The notes beneath the pieces are model-generated. The model did not search any database. It was not told the origin of the DNA and was given only the letters and a program-made list of their open reading frames with translations. From contig JBOGEX010000089.1 of NCBI GenBank assembly GCA_050741915.1, positions 62,001-126,000 on the forward strand: a stretch of DNA of 64,000 nucleotides, given 5' to 3'. The DNA is from JACCTH01 sp050741915. Its GTDB lineage: Bacteria; Actinomycetota; Acidimicrobiia; Spongiisociales; ZC4RG35. Positions 34,174 through 40,220 of the stretch are shown here, piece by piece. Position numbers and translations under genes: made by a program. Within the stretch, counting starts at the first letter, position 1, and every line of letters begins with the position of its first letter.

Positions 34174-35790
34174 CTACTGACCCAGCAAGAGATCTGCGTA
34201 CTGGTCGCGCACCACTTTCTTGTCGAACTTGCCGGTACCGGTCTTGGGGATGGCGTCGATGAAGACCACGGTGTCGGGAAGCCACCACTTGGCGACCCGC
34301 TCGCTCAGGAAGTCGAGCAACTCGGACTCGGTGGCGGCGGCGTTGGGGCGGAGAACGACAAAAGCCGCCGGCCGCTCCTGCCACTTCTGGTGCTTCAGCC
34401 CGACCACTGTCGCCTCGGCCACCGCCGGATGAGCCATCAGCGCGTTCTCGAGATCGAGCGAGGAGATCCATTCCCCGCCGGACTTGATCACATCCTTCGC
34501 TCGATCGGTGATCTTGATGTATCCCTCGGGCGTGATCTTGCAGACGTCGCCTGTCCGCATCCAGCCGTCCTGGAAGGTCTGGGCCGAACGCGAGTCCTTG
34601 TAGTACTCAGCTGCGATCCAGGGGCCGCGAATGAGGAGCTCACCGAACGCGACTCCATCCTGGGGAAGTTCGTTGCCGTCTTCATCGACGATCTTGATTT
34701 GGAGGCCGGGTGACGGCAACCCCGCCGTCTCGAGCACGTCGAGCTGACGCTCGAAGTCCCACTCGGCCATGCCAGGTTTGAGCAGAGAGATCGAGGCGAC
34801 GGGATTGGTCTCGGTCATACCCCAGCCCTGCTTGATGAGGATGCCCCGCTCCTTCCAGAACCAGTCGATCATCGCTCGGGGCACGGCCGAGCCGCCGCAA
34901 AGAAACCCATTCATCGAGCTGGTGTCCGCTTCGGGATGTTCGGCCAGGTAGGCCATGATCCCGAGCCAGACGGTGGGAACACCAGCGGAAAATGTGACGC
35001 GCTCTTGCTCGAAGAGGTTCACCAATCCCGCCGGACTGAGATCGGGCCCGGGGTAGGTCAGCTTGGCGCCTACGGCGGTGGCCATGAAGGGATAGCCCCA
35101 GGCGGAGGCATGAAACATTGGTACCACCGGCAAGACGTTGTCCTCGGGAGTGAGGGAAACCGCAGCCAGGTTCGAAATGGCGTGGATATAGGTGGAGCGT
35201 TGCGTGTAAGCGACACCCTTGGGGTTGCCGGTCGTGCCCGAAGTGTAACAAAGCATCATCGGCGATCTCTCGTCGAGCACCGGCCACTCGCCCCATTTCT
35301 CGACTCCATCGATGAGCTCCTCGTAGGCGATGGCGTTGGGCAGGCCGCTGTCGGCGGCACTGTCGCCCATGACGATGTAGGTCTTGACCGACTCGAGAGT
35401 CGGGGCGACCTTCTCGATCAAAGGGACCAGGTCCGGGTCGACGAAGAGGGCTCGGTCAGCAGCGTGGTTGATGATGTAGGTGAGCTGATCTGGGAACAGA
35501 CGCAAGTTGACGGTGTGGCAGATGCGACCGGTGTTGGCAGTCGCCCAGTAGAGCTCGTGATGTCGGCGGTTGTTCCAGGCAAACGTGGCAATGGCCTCGC
35601 CCTCATCGATCCCGAGTCGATCGGCCAGGGCAGTGGCGAGGCGGCGAACCCGATGATCGACTTCTCCGTAATTGGTGCGGACGAGGCTGCGATCAGATTC
35701 CACCGAGACGATCTCTTGATCAGGAAAGATGCGGACGGTCCGGTCGTAGAGCGTCGAGAGCAGAAGTGGAAAGTCCATCGAATGAGGCAT
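34174..35790 (-). CDS. Acyl-CoA synthetase (AMP-forming, long-chain type)
   Basis: A 538-residue ANL-superfamily enzyme. Core motifs are the AMP loop YTSGTTGNPKGVAYTQ near residue 187, GWGMTETNPVASI near 320, the hinge aspartate in MRTGDVCKITPEGYIKITDR, and the catalytic lysine region in TGTGKFDKKVVRD. It activates a carboxylic acid as acyl-CoA through an acyl adenylate. The size and the VRRLATALADRLGI-type N-terminus suggest medium/long-chain fatty acids. It is followed by fabI-linked genes. Confidence 0.92.
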   Translation of the reverse strand: MPHSMDFPLLLSTLYDRTVRIFPDQEIVSVESDRSLVRTNYGEVDHRVRRLATALADRLGIDEGEAIATFAWNNRRHHELYWATANTGRICHTVNLRLFPDQLTYIINHAADRALFVDPDLVPLIEKVAPTLESVKTYIVMGDSAADSGLPNAIAYEELIDGVEKWGEWPVLDERSPMMLCYTSGTTGNPKGVAYTQRSTYIHAISNLAAVSLTPEDNVLPVVPMFHASAWGYPFMATAVGAKLTYPGPDLSPAGLVNLFEQERVTFSAGVPTVWLGIMAYLAEHPEADTSSMNGFLCGGSAVPRAMIDWFWKERGILIKQGWGMTETNPVASISLLKPGMAEWDFERQLDVLETAGLPSPGLQIKIVDEDGNELPQDGVAFGELLIRGPWIAAEYYKDSRSAQTFQDGWMRTGDVCKITPEGYIKITDRAKDVIKSGGEWISSLDLENALMAHPAVAEATVVGLKHQKWQERPAAFVVLRPNAAATESELLDFLSERVAKWWLPDTVVFIDAIPKTGTGKFDKKVVRDQYADLLLGQ

Positions 35791-35793
35791 GTC

Positions 35794-36405
35794 TTAGACC
35801 CCGGAGCCCCCGAAGAGAGCCTGCTTCTCCTGGTTGTACTCGTCGTCTGAGATCTTCCCCTCGTCGTGGAGGCGGGAGAGGATCTGGAGCTGCTCGGCCT
35901 TGGAGACACCGGCTCCTCCCCGCTCGAGGGTGAACATGCGGTCCTCCCTGACCTTGTAGATCAGGTTCTTCTTGTCCTCGGCCTGGGGAATGTCGCGATA
36001 GATGGTCTGGCCCTGCTCGCCGGCCGATTCGATCATCACGTCCCCGCTGCGAACCATCCTCTCGAACGCACTCTGGTGGAACGAGACGGTGTTGATCATC
36101 TCGAGTGGAATCTCTTTGCCGGTCTTGGAGATGAATCCGGTTCGATGGATGACCCGTTCGTTGGTGATGACATGGTTCGTAGTCCACCAATTGATGACAC
36201 CTCGAATCGTGAAAATCACCCAGAGGATCGCAACCACCAACGGACCCCAAACCGAGGGGGGACCAGTGGTGAAGAACGCGAGGAACACGACCAGGGCCAG
36301 GGCAAGGAAAGAGATGCCCAGGGGGCCGATGATCGCGGTCCAGTGGGGCTTGAACTCGGCGACGACTTCCTCGCCGGGGGTGAGAAGTCTCTTTGGATAG
36401 GCCAC
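35794..36405 (-). CDS. Membrane bPH2 (DUF304) protein with C-terminal SHOCT domain
   Basis: A 203-residue protein: two membrane helices at about 25-70, a bacterial PH domain with the typical WWTTNHVITNERVIHRTGFISKTGKEIPLEMINTV beginning near residue 73 (given here only as start; key WWxTxxxLTNxRxI pattern), and a SHOCT tail (AEQLQILSRLHDEGKISDDEY). It lies three bases before the acyl-CoA synthetase gene. Function unknown; SHOCT segments are often oligomerisation motifs. Confidence 0.88.
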   Translation of the reverse strand: MAYPKRLLTPGEEVVAEFKPHWTAIIGPLGISFLALALVVFLAFFTTGPPSVWGPLVVAILWVIFTIRGVINWWTTNHVITNERVIHRTGFISKTGKEIPLEMINTVSFHQSAFERMVRSGDVMIESAGEQGQTIYRDIPQAEDKKNLIYKVREDRMFTLERGGAGVSKAEQLQILSRLHDEGKISDDEYNQEKQALFGGSGV

Positions 36406-36443
36406 GACCCGGGAGGCTAGCTGCGGCGCCTGGTGGGAGGCTC

Positions 36444-36520
36444 CGCGAAAAACAAATCAGCCGTCGCGAAAATCAACCACGTCGTTTCTCTTGACGGCTC
36501 GTACGGACCTGAGTTATGTT
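36444..36520 (+). promoter_or_regulatory. Promoter of putative small RNA 1 with paired CGCGAAAA boxes
   Basis: Two CGCGAAAA boxes start at 36444 and 36465, exactly 21 bases apart. After 18 bases comes -35 TTGACG (36491-36496), then an 18-base spacer and -10 TATGTT (36515-36520). The same arrangement, with the boxes again 21 apart, occurs on the minus strand at 38272-38197. The boxes sit where an activator could touch RNA polymerase. Confidence 0.65.
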
Positions 36521-36526
36521 GCCGCC

Positions 36527-36690
36527 GTCCGAATGACAGTTTCTGTCGATCGGATCTGCGAGAGCCCTCGGGCTATCGCGGAGTCCTTCCCGGACAGGGG
36601 ACCTTCGGGTCGTCGAGTCCACAAGGAAAGACCAGAAGGACCCCGAGAGGGTGGAGATTCGTCGAAGCTCCCTCGGGGTTTCTTCTTTTC
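36527..36690 (+). ncRNA. Putative small RNA 1, about 165 nt, ending in an intrinsic terminator
   Basis: No protein frame fits this stretch, but it is full of hairpins: GACAG-TTT-CTGTC (36534-36547), GCGA-AGCCC/GGGCT-TCGC (about 36558-36579), and GGGG-CCTTC-GGTC pairing with GACC-GAAGG-CCCC (36597-36611 with 36630-36644). It ends with ACCCCGAG/CTCGGGGT followed by TTTCTTCTTTTCTT. The 15 bases GGACCCCGAGAGGGT recur in the 3' end of putative RNA 2. CCCC at 36641-36644 can pair with either partner, giving two exclusive folds. The exact ends are inferred. Confidence 0.6.
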
Positions 36691-36691
36691 T

Positions 36692-36731
36692 TGCGTAAAT
36701 CCGGGCACATATACATGCCCGGATTTACGCA
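36692..36731. terminator. 16 bp perfect palindromic hairpin after the VOC gene
   Basis: TGCGTAAATCCGGGCA and TGCCCGGATTTACGCA are exact inverse copies around an 8-base loop. It lies between the convergent ends of putative RNA 1 and the VOC gene. On the minus strand GAAAAGAAGAAA follows instead of T-rich sequence, so it would mainly block readthrough or protect 3' ends. Confidence 0.7.
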
Positions 36732-36738
36732 GGAACAG

Positions 36739-37080
36739 TTACGGCTCCTGGGTGAGACCGATGACGTTTCCGTCCGGATCGGTTACCGCCGCGGTGAGCT
36801 TGCCGCCTCCCACATCGGATACTTCTTGCACAACCTTTGCGCCGGCGTCCACCAGCGACTGCACGCTGGTGCGAATGTCGTCGACCTGCCAGTAGGGCGT
36901 CATCCCCTGCTTGTGGCCGTTGGGATCCAGACCGACCTCTTGATCGCCGAGGCGGAAGCCGACGTAGTACGGCTGGTCGACATATGGCTCCGTCCCCAGC
37001 AGCTCTCTAAACACGTCTTTAGCTCGGGCGAGATCGCCCACCGGATAGATGATTGTGCGAATGCCCTGGTTCATGACCAT
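36739..37080 (-). CDS. Glyoxalase/VOC superfamily protein
   Basis: A 113-residue single VOC module (TIIYPVGDLARAKDVFRELLG, then YVGFRLGDQEVGL, YWQVDDIRTSVQSLV and VTDPDGNVIGLTQ). Proteins of this type can be metal-dependent lyases, dioxygenases or binding proteins. GGAGGAAGGAG precedes two possible ATGs (37080, 37074). It diverges from a SigJ-type sigma factor gene and has an ECF41-like promoter on its own strand at 37168-37142, so it is probably a target of that sigma factor. Confidence 0.9.
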   Translation of the reverse strand: MVMNQGIRTIIYPVGDLARAKDVFRELLGTEPYVDQPYYVGFRLGDQEVGLDPNGHKQGMTPYWQVDDIRTSVQSLVDAGAKVVQEVSDVGGGKLTAAVTDPDGNVIGLTQEP

Positions 37081-37106
37081 CTCCTTCCTCCGTGGTGTTA
37101 TAGACA

Positions 37107-37133
37107 GGTCACAACGAGTTTCCCTCGTTCGTC
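37107..37133 (+). promoter_or_regulatory. ECF41-type promoter before the sigma factor gene
   Basis: GGTCACA (37107-37113), exactly 16 bases, then CGTC (37130-37133). The ECF41 target consensus as I know it is TGTCACA-N16-CGTC, so only one base differs. Transcription would start near 37140, 30 bases before the sigma factor ATG, which implies autoregulation. Confidence 0.8.
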
Positions 37134-37141
37134 AATGACAT

Positions 37142-37168
37142 GACGGAACCCAATCAGGAAATGTGACC
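37142..37168 (-). promoter_or_regulatory. ECF41-type promoter before the VOC gene
   Basis: On the minus strand GGTCACA (37168-37162), exactly 16 bases, then CGTC (37145-37142). It is the same motif and spacing as the promoter at 37107-37133 on the other strand. Start would be near 37136, some 56-62 bases before the VOC start. The two promoters overlap in their start regions. Confidence 0.8.
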
Positions 37169-37169
37169 G

Positions 37170-38024
37170 ATGGACCGGGCCTGGCTGACGGAGCAGTTCG
37201 AAATTCAACGCCAACATCTGCAGGGCGTGGCGTACCGACTGCTCGGGTCCCGAAGTGAGGCGGAAGACGCAGTTCAGGAGTCCTGGATCCGGCTCAACCG
37301 CGCCGACACCGGCACGGTCGAGAACCTGGCCGGGTGGCTGACAACGGTTGTGGCGCGGATATCACTCGATATGCTCCGTTCACGGTCTTCCCGTAGGGAG
37401 GAGCCACTGGCTCGGGAGACAAATGACTTGGCTGCCAACAACGATCCAGCCCAGGAGGCTGTCATCGCCGACTCGGTGGGTCTGGCAATGCTCGTGGTAC
37501 TGGAGACCCTGTCTCCAGCCGAACGGGTCGCCTTCGTGCTTCACGACATGTTTGGTGTTCCGTTTGATGAGATCGCCCCGATCGTGGGACGGACCGAAGC
37601 GGCTGCTCGCAAGCTGGCGAGTCGCGCCCGCGGCCGGCTGCAAGGCGGTGTCACCGTCTCCGACGCCGGCCAACGGCGACAACGAGAGATCGTGGAGGCT
37701 TTTTTGGCCGCCTCCCGGGGAGGCGATTTCGAGGCACTCCTCGTCTTGCTCGATCCCGACGTCGTGCTCCGGGCAGACGACTCGGCAGTGCAGATGGGCG
37801 CCGCTCGGGAAGAACGGGGCGCCAGCGCCGTGGCGGCGTCCTTCGCCGGCCGGGCGCGGGCGGCCCGAGTGGTGATCGTGGATGGATCGGCGGTACTGGT
37901 TTGGGCTCAGGGCGGACGTCCGCGGGTCTTCTTCAACATCAAGGTCTCGGGCGATCGAATCCAAGAAATCGAGCTGATCGCCGATCCCGACCGCCTGGCC
38001 AGCCTTGAGATAGGCAAAAGATGA
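37170..38024 (+). CDS. ECF41/SigJ-type sigma factor with C-terminal SnoaL-like domain
   Basis: A 284-residue sigma factor. Sigma-2 region 2 at about 10-75 has YRLLGSRSEAEDAVQESWIRL and the -10 recognition helix; sigma-4 at about 110-160 has LSPAERVAFVLHDMFGVPFDEIAPIVGRTEAAARKLASRAR. The extra C-terminal 115 residues are a SnoaL-like fold (EIVEAFLAASRGGDFEALL) ending in a DPDRL stretch that matches the NPDKL motif used by ECF41 factors for self-control. ECF41 factors lack a separate anti-sigma factor. The two flanking promoters fit its expected specificity. Confidence 0.92.
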   Translation: MDRAWLTEQFEIQRQHLQGVAYRLLGSRSEAEDAVQESWIRLNRADTGTVENLAGWLTTVVARISLDMLRSRSSRREEPLARETNDLAANNDPAQEAVIADSVGLAMLVVLETLSPAERVAFVLHDMFGVPFDEIAPIVGRTEAAARKLASRARGRLQGGVTVSDAGQRRQREIVEAFLAASRGGDFEALLVLLDPDVVLRADDSAVQMGAAREERGASAVAASFAGRARAARVVIVDGSAVLVWAQGGRPRVFFNIKVSGDRIQEIELIADPDRLASLEIGKR

Positions 38025-38040
38025 AAGACGACAGCAGACA

Positions 38041-38190
38041 TGAGAAAACCCCGAGAGAGCTGCGACCGGAGTCGAACCCTCTCGGGGTCCTCTGCGTTCG
38101 AGGCTCCGAACCGAAGCTCGTTCCCTCTCCCGCCTCCCACAAAGCCTCTCGGCCTTTCGGGGTCGGGCTGGAGTCACCTCCTGCCTGACA
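38041..38190 (-). ncRNA. Putative small RNA 2, about 150 nt, ending in an intrinsic terminator
   Basis: Read on the minus strand this non-coding stretch has GGAG-GTGA-CTCC and AAAGGCC-GAGA-GGCTTT hairpins with GNRA-type loops, and ends in the 10 bp stem ACCCCGAGAG/CTCTCGGGGT (38088-38079 with 38057-38048) followed by TTTTCTC. Its 3' part shares GGACCCCGAGAGGGT with putative RNA 1, and its promoter has the same layout. It is convergent with the sigma factor gene, whose stop lies 17 bases away. Ends are inferred. Confidence 0.6.
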
Positions 38191-38196
38191 GAGGGG

Positions 38197-38272
38197 AAGG
38201 TATGCGGCTCGCGCGCCATTAGTCAAACTCACAGGCGACCTATTTTTCGCGGTCCCGTGATTCCTTTTCGCG
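38197..38272 (-). promoter_or_regulatory. Promoter of putative small RNA 2 with paired CGCGAAAA boxes
   Basis: On the minus strand two CGCGAAAA boxes lie at 38272-38265 and 38251-38244 (21 bases apart). After 17 bases comes -35 TTGACT (38226-38221), an 18-base spacer, and -10 TACCTT (38202-38197). The geometry is almost identical to the promoter at 36444-36520. Confidence 0.65.
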
Positions 38273-38280
38273 ACCGTCCC

Positions 38281-38345
38281 TTGTCTTCTCTCTCCTGTCT
38301 TTCGTTTTTGTCTGTTGTCTCTGGGCTTTTGGTCTCTTGTCTCTG
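38281..38345. other. Polypyrimidine tract upstream of the RecB-type nuclease gene
   Basis: About 65 bases of nearly pure T and C with few purines on the plus strand, unlike the surrounding GC-rich DNA. TTGTCTCTGG occurs twice (near 38314 and 38336). It lies between the start of putative RNA 2 and the nuclease ATG at 38388. It could be an unstructured leader, a triplex-prone tract or a regulatory region; no start codon or frame makes sense in it. Confidence 0.5.
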
Positions 38346-38387
38346 GTAAATCTCAATCGTGTCATTCCCTCCTCGTATAGTCCCCCC

Positions 38388-39167
38388 ATGATGTTGGAGA
38401 CGCTTTCTCCGAGCCGGGCTGGAGACTTCAAGACCTGCCCTCAGCTTTTCCGCTTCCGGGCCATCGACCACCTGCCCGAGCCGACTTCGCCGCAGCAGGC
38501 GCGGGGCACTACGGCCCATCTCGCTCTCCAGCGGTTCTACGAACTGACCCGGAACGAACGATCTCCGGATCGTCTCTTCGACCTTTTTCGGCAGGCCTGG
38601 AGCGAGTTGCGAAACGAAAAAGAGTTCGCCGGCCTCTTCGCGTCGCGGGAAGAAGAGCGGGAATGGGGCGTCGACTCACTCTCTCTTCTCGCCAACTACT
38701 TCCAGCTCGAGAACCCAGAATCCTTCGACCCGCTCGAAAGAGAGCTCGATCTCTTGGAGCCGATGGGCGAGGGAATGATGATCCGGGGCATCCTCGATCG
38801 AGTTGATCGCCGAGGAGACGGCCGCATCGTCATCACTGACTACAAGACCGGGTCGGCGCCACCGGAGACCTACTCAATTCCGGCGTTTTTTGCCTTGAAG
38901 ATCTATGCGTTGCTGATCCGGCGTCACCTCGGGGAAACCCCGGCCGAGGTAAGGCTGCTGTATCTCAACGGGCCAACCATGTACCGCTTCCCGGTCGATG
39001 ATCGACAGCTCAATGCCATGGAAAAGCAACTCGCCGCCCTTTGGCTCGCCATCAATCGTGCGATCGAGCGCAACCACTTCCCACCCCGGACGGGTCCGCT
39101 CTGCAACTGGTGCTCCTTCCGCCCGATTTGCCCTGCCTGGGAGAACTTGGAAAAGCTCGCCGGTTAA
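38388..39167 (+). CDS. RecB/Cas4-type PD-(D/E)XK nuclease with Fe-S cysteines
   Basis: A 259-residue stand-alone nuclease. It opens SPSRAGDFKTCPQLFRF, which carries the first cluster cysteine, then ARGTTAHLAL (catalytic His region), MIRGILDRVDR and VITDYKTGSA (catalytic Asp and Lys), the Q/Y motif around FFALKIYALL, and the terminal cluster C-x2-C-x5-C in CNWCSFRPIC. This matches the nuclease domains at the ends of AdnA and AdnB encoded just downstream. There is no CRISPR array here, so a Cas4 role is unlikely; DNA repair is favoured. Confidence 0.9.
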   Translation: MMLETLSPSRAGDFKTCPQLFRFRAIDHLPEPTSPQQARGTTAHLALQRFYELTRNERSPDRLFDLFRQAWSELRNEKEFAGLFASREEEREWGVDSLSLLANYFQLENPESFDPLERELDLLEPMGEGMMIRGILDRVDRRGDGRIVITDYKTGSAPPETYSIPAFFALKIYALLIRRHLGETPAEVRLLYLNGPTMYRFPVDDRQLNAMEKQLAALWLAINRAIERNHFPPRTGPLCNWCSFRPICPAWENLEKLAG

Positions 39168-39170
39168 GTC

Positions 39171-39277
39171 TCACCGGCGTAGGTCGAAAGACCCTAAAGC
39201 GCCACAAATTCAGGGCCGATATCTGCTGCTTGGCAATGGGATGACCCAGCGCTGGCTGGGCGGACCGGGGAGCAGAG
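39171..39277 (+). promoter_or_regulatory. Structured leader candidate before the CAP gene
   Basis: GGTC-GAAA-GACC (39182-39193) is a GNRA-capped hairpin inside an outer GGCG/CGCC pairing. It is followed by GCCGA/TTGGC (about 39215-39234) and CCCAGC/GCTGGG (about 39245-39260). The whole 110-base gap is occupied by these. A GAAA-capped first stem recalls some riboswitches, but no known consensus could be matched. Confidence 0.35.
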
Positions 39278-40111
39278 TTGAGGCGAGCAATTTTCTTGGG
39301 AACGGCCACCGTCCTCTGGGTCGTGGCCCTGCAGTTCATCAGCGGCGCCATCGAGCCACCCCGTGAAGTTGATCTGACCCAAGTTGAGCTGACCCAAGTC
39401 GATCTGGCGCCAAGCCCCGCTGCCAGACCGAATCCCCTCCCGACCAACCTTGTTTTTGCTCTCGACCCGGGCCTCGGCGTCAAGATCCCCACCCTTGATC
39501 AATTCTTCGCTCGCACCGGCAAATCTCCGGCGTCGACTTTCTCGGCGGTCATCCCCAACGTCACCGCGACCGCCACCAGCTCGACGACCACGACGAGCGC
39601 CGCCACTACGACAACCGCTCCCCCGGCGACGACCACCACTGCTCGGCCGGTGACGACAACCGCTCCCCCGGCCACGACTGCGCCGCCAACCACCGCCTCC
39701 CCGGCCACAACCGCTCTGCCCGCAACCACCGCCGCCCCCGCGCCATCGGGAAGTTTCAACGCCGGAGCCGAAGCTGACTTCGCCGGTCGGATCAATGGCC
39801 TGCGAGCCTCGGTCGGCAAGCCTGCTCTGGCCGGCAACGCCGAACTCAACAACTACGCTCGGTGGTGGGCGAAGTACATGGCCGACAACAACAGCTTTGC
39901 TCACTCCGACATTGGAACCCTGCTCAACCCGTGGACCATCGTCGGGGAGAACATCGGCGCCGGCGGCAACGTCTCCGGCATCTTCGGGGCATTGGTCAAC
40001 AGCACCGGCCACTACAACAACATGGTCGAGGCTCGCTTCACCTCAGTCGGGATTGGCGTCTACATCGACGCCTCCGGCAAGCTGTGGACCGCTCACGTGT
40101 TCGCCGGCTAG
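39278..40111 (+). CDS. Secreted CAP-domain (SCP/PR1-like) protein
   Basis: A 277-residue exported protein from TTG 39278. An N-terminal hydrophobic segment (IFLGTATVLWVVALQFISGA) is a signal peptide or anchor; residues about 95-160 are a Thr/Pro/Ala-rich linker of the TTTTAPP type; the last 120 are a CAP domain with INGLRASVGKPAL, FAHSDIGTLL, VGENIGAGG and the histidine in GHYNNMV. Bacterial CAP proteins often bind or act on envelope components. A structured leader precedes it and the 40132-40183 repeat follows it. Confidence 0.9.
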   Translation: MRRAIFLGTATVLWVVALQFISGAIEPPREVDLTQVELTQVDLAPSPAARPNPLPTNLVFALDPGLGVKIPTLDQFFARTGKSPASTFSAVIPNVTATATSSTTTTSAATTTTAPPATTTTARPVTTTAPPATTAPPTTASPATTALPATTAAPAPSGSFNAGAEADFAGRINGLRASVGKPALAGNAELNNYARWWAKYMADNNSFAHSDIGTLLNPWTIVGENIGAGGNVSGIFGALVNSTGHYNNMVEARFTSVGIGVYIDASGKLWTAHVFAG

Positions 40112-40131
40112 TCAACAACCCCTCGCCCGAA

Positions 40132-40183
40132 AGAAACCCTGGGTTTTATCCGTCGTTGTACGACGGCTACAGCCCACAGAATC
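40132..40183 (+). repeat. Intergenic hairpin repeat, copy 2 of 3
   Basis: AAACCCTGGGTT is followed by CCGTCGTTGTACGACGG and then GCTACAGCCCACAGAATC. The ends match the copies at 11.6 and 52.5 kb, but the middle stem is different in sequence while still able to pair (CCGTCG with CGACGG). It lies between the CAP gene and adnA. Confidence 0.8.
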
Positions 40184-40220
40184 CGAGAGTTCTGTCACCG
40201 AAGCGTTGTACGTTGGGTGA

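Noticed and set aside
36527..36690. 6S, tmRNA, RNase P, SRP RNA or 6C RNA
   Set aside because: None of the hallmark sequences (SRP tetraloop motif, tmRNA tag frame, RNase P conserved regions, six-C loops, or pairing of 5' and 3' ends as in 6S) could be found.
37380..38219. 279-codon minus-strand frame opposite the sigma factor and over putative RNA 2
   Set aside because: The part outside the sigma factor gene covers the terminator stem and GNRA hairpins, and the protein sequence looks like a shadow.
38388..39167. Cas4 of a CRISPR system
   Set aside because: The nuclease fold and cysteines would fit Cas4, but there is no repeat array or other cas gene in the window, while the adjacent AdnAB genes have the same nuclease type.
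39171..39277. c-di-GMP-I, c-di-AMP or cobalamin riboswitch
   Set aside because: A GNRA-capped stem is present but the conserved core sequences of these classes are not; kept only as a structured leader.
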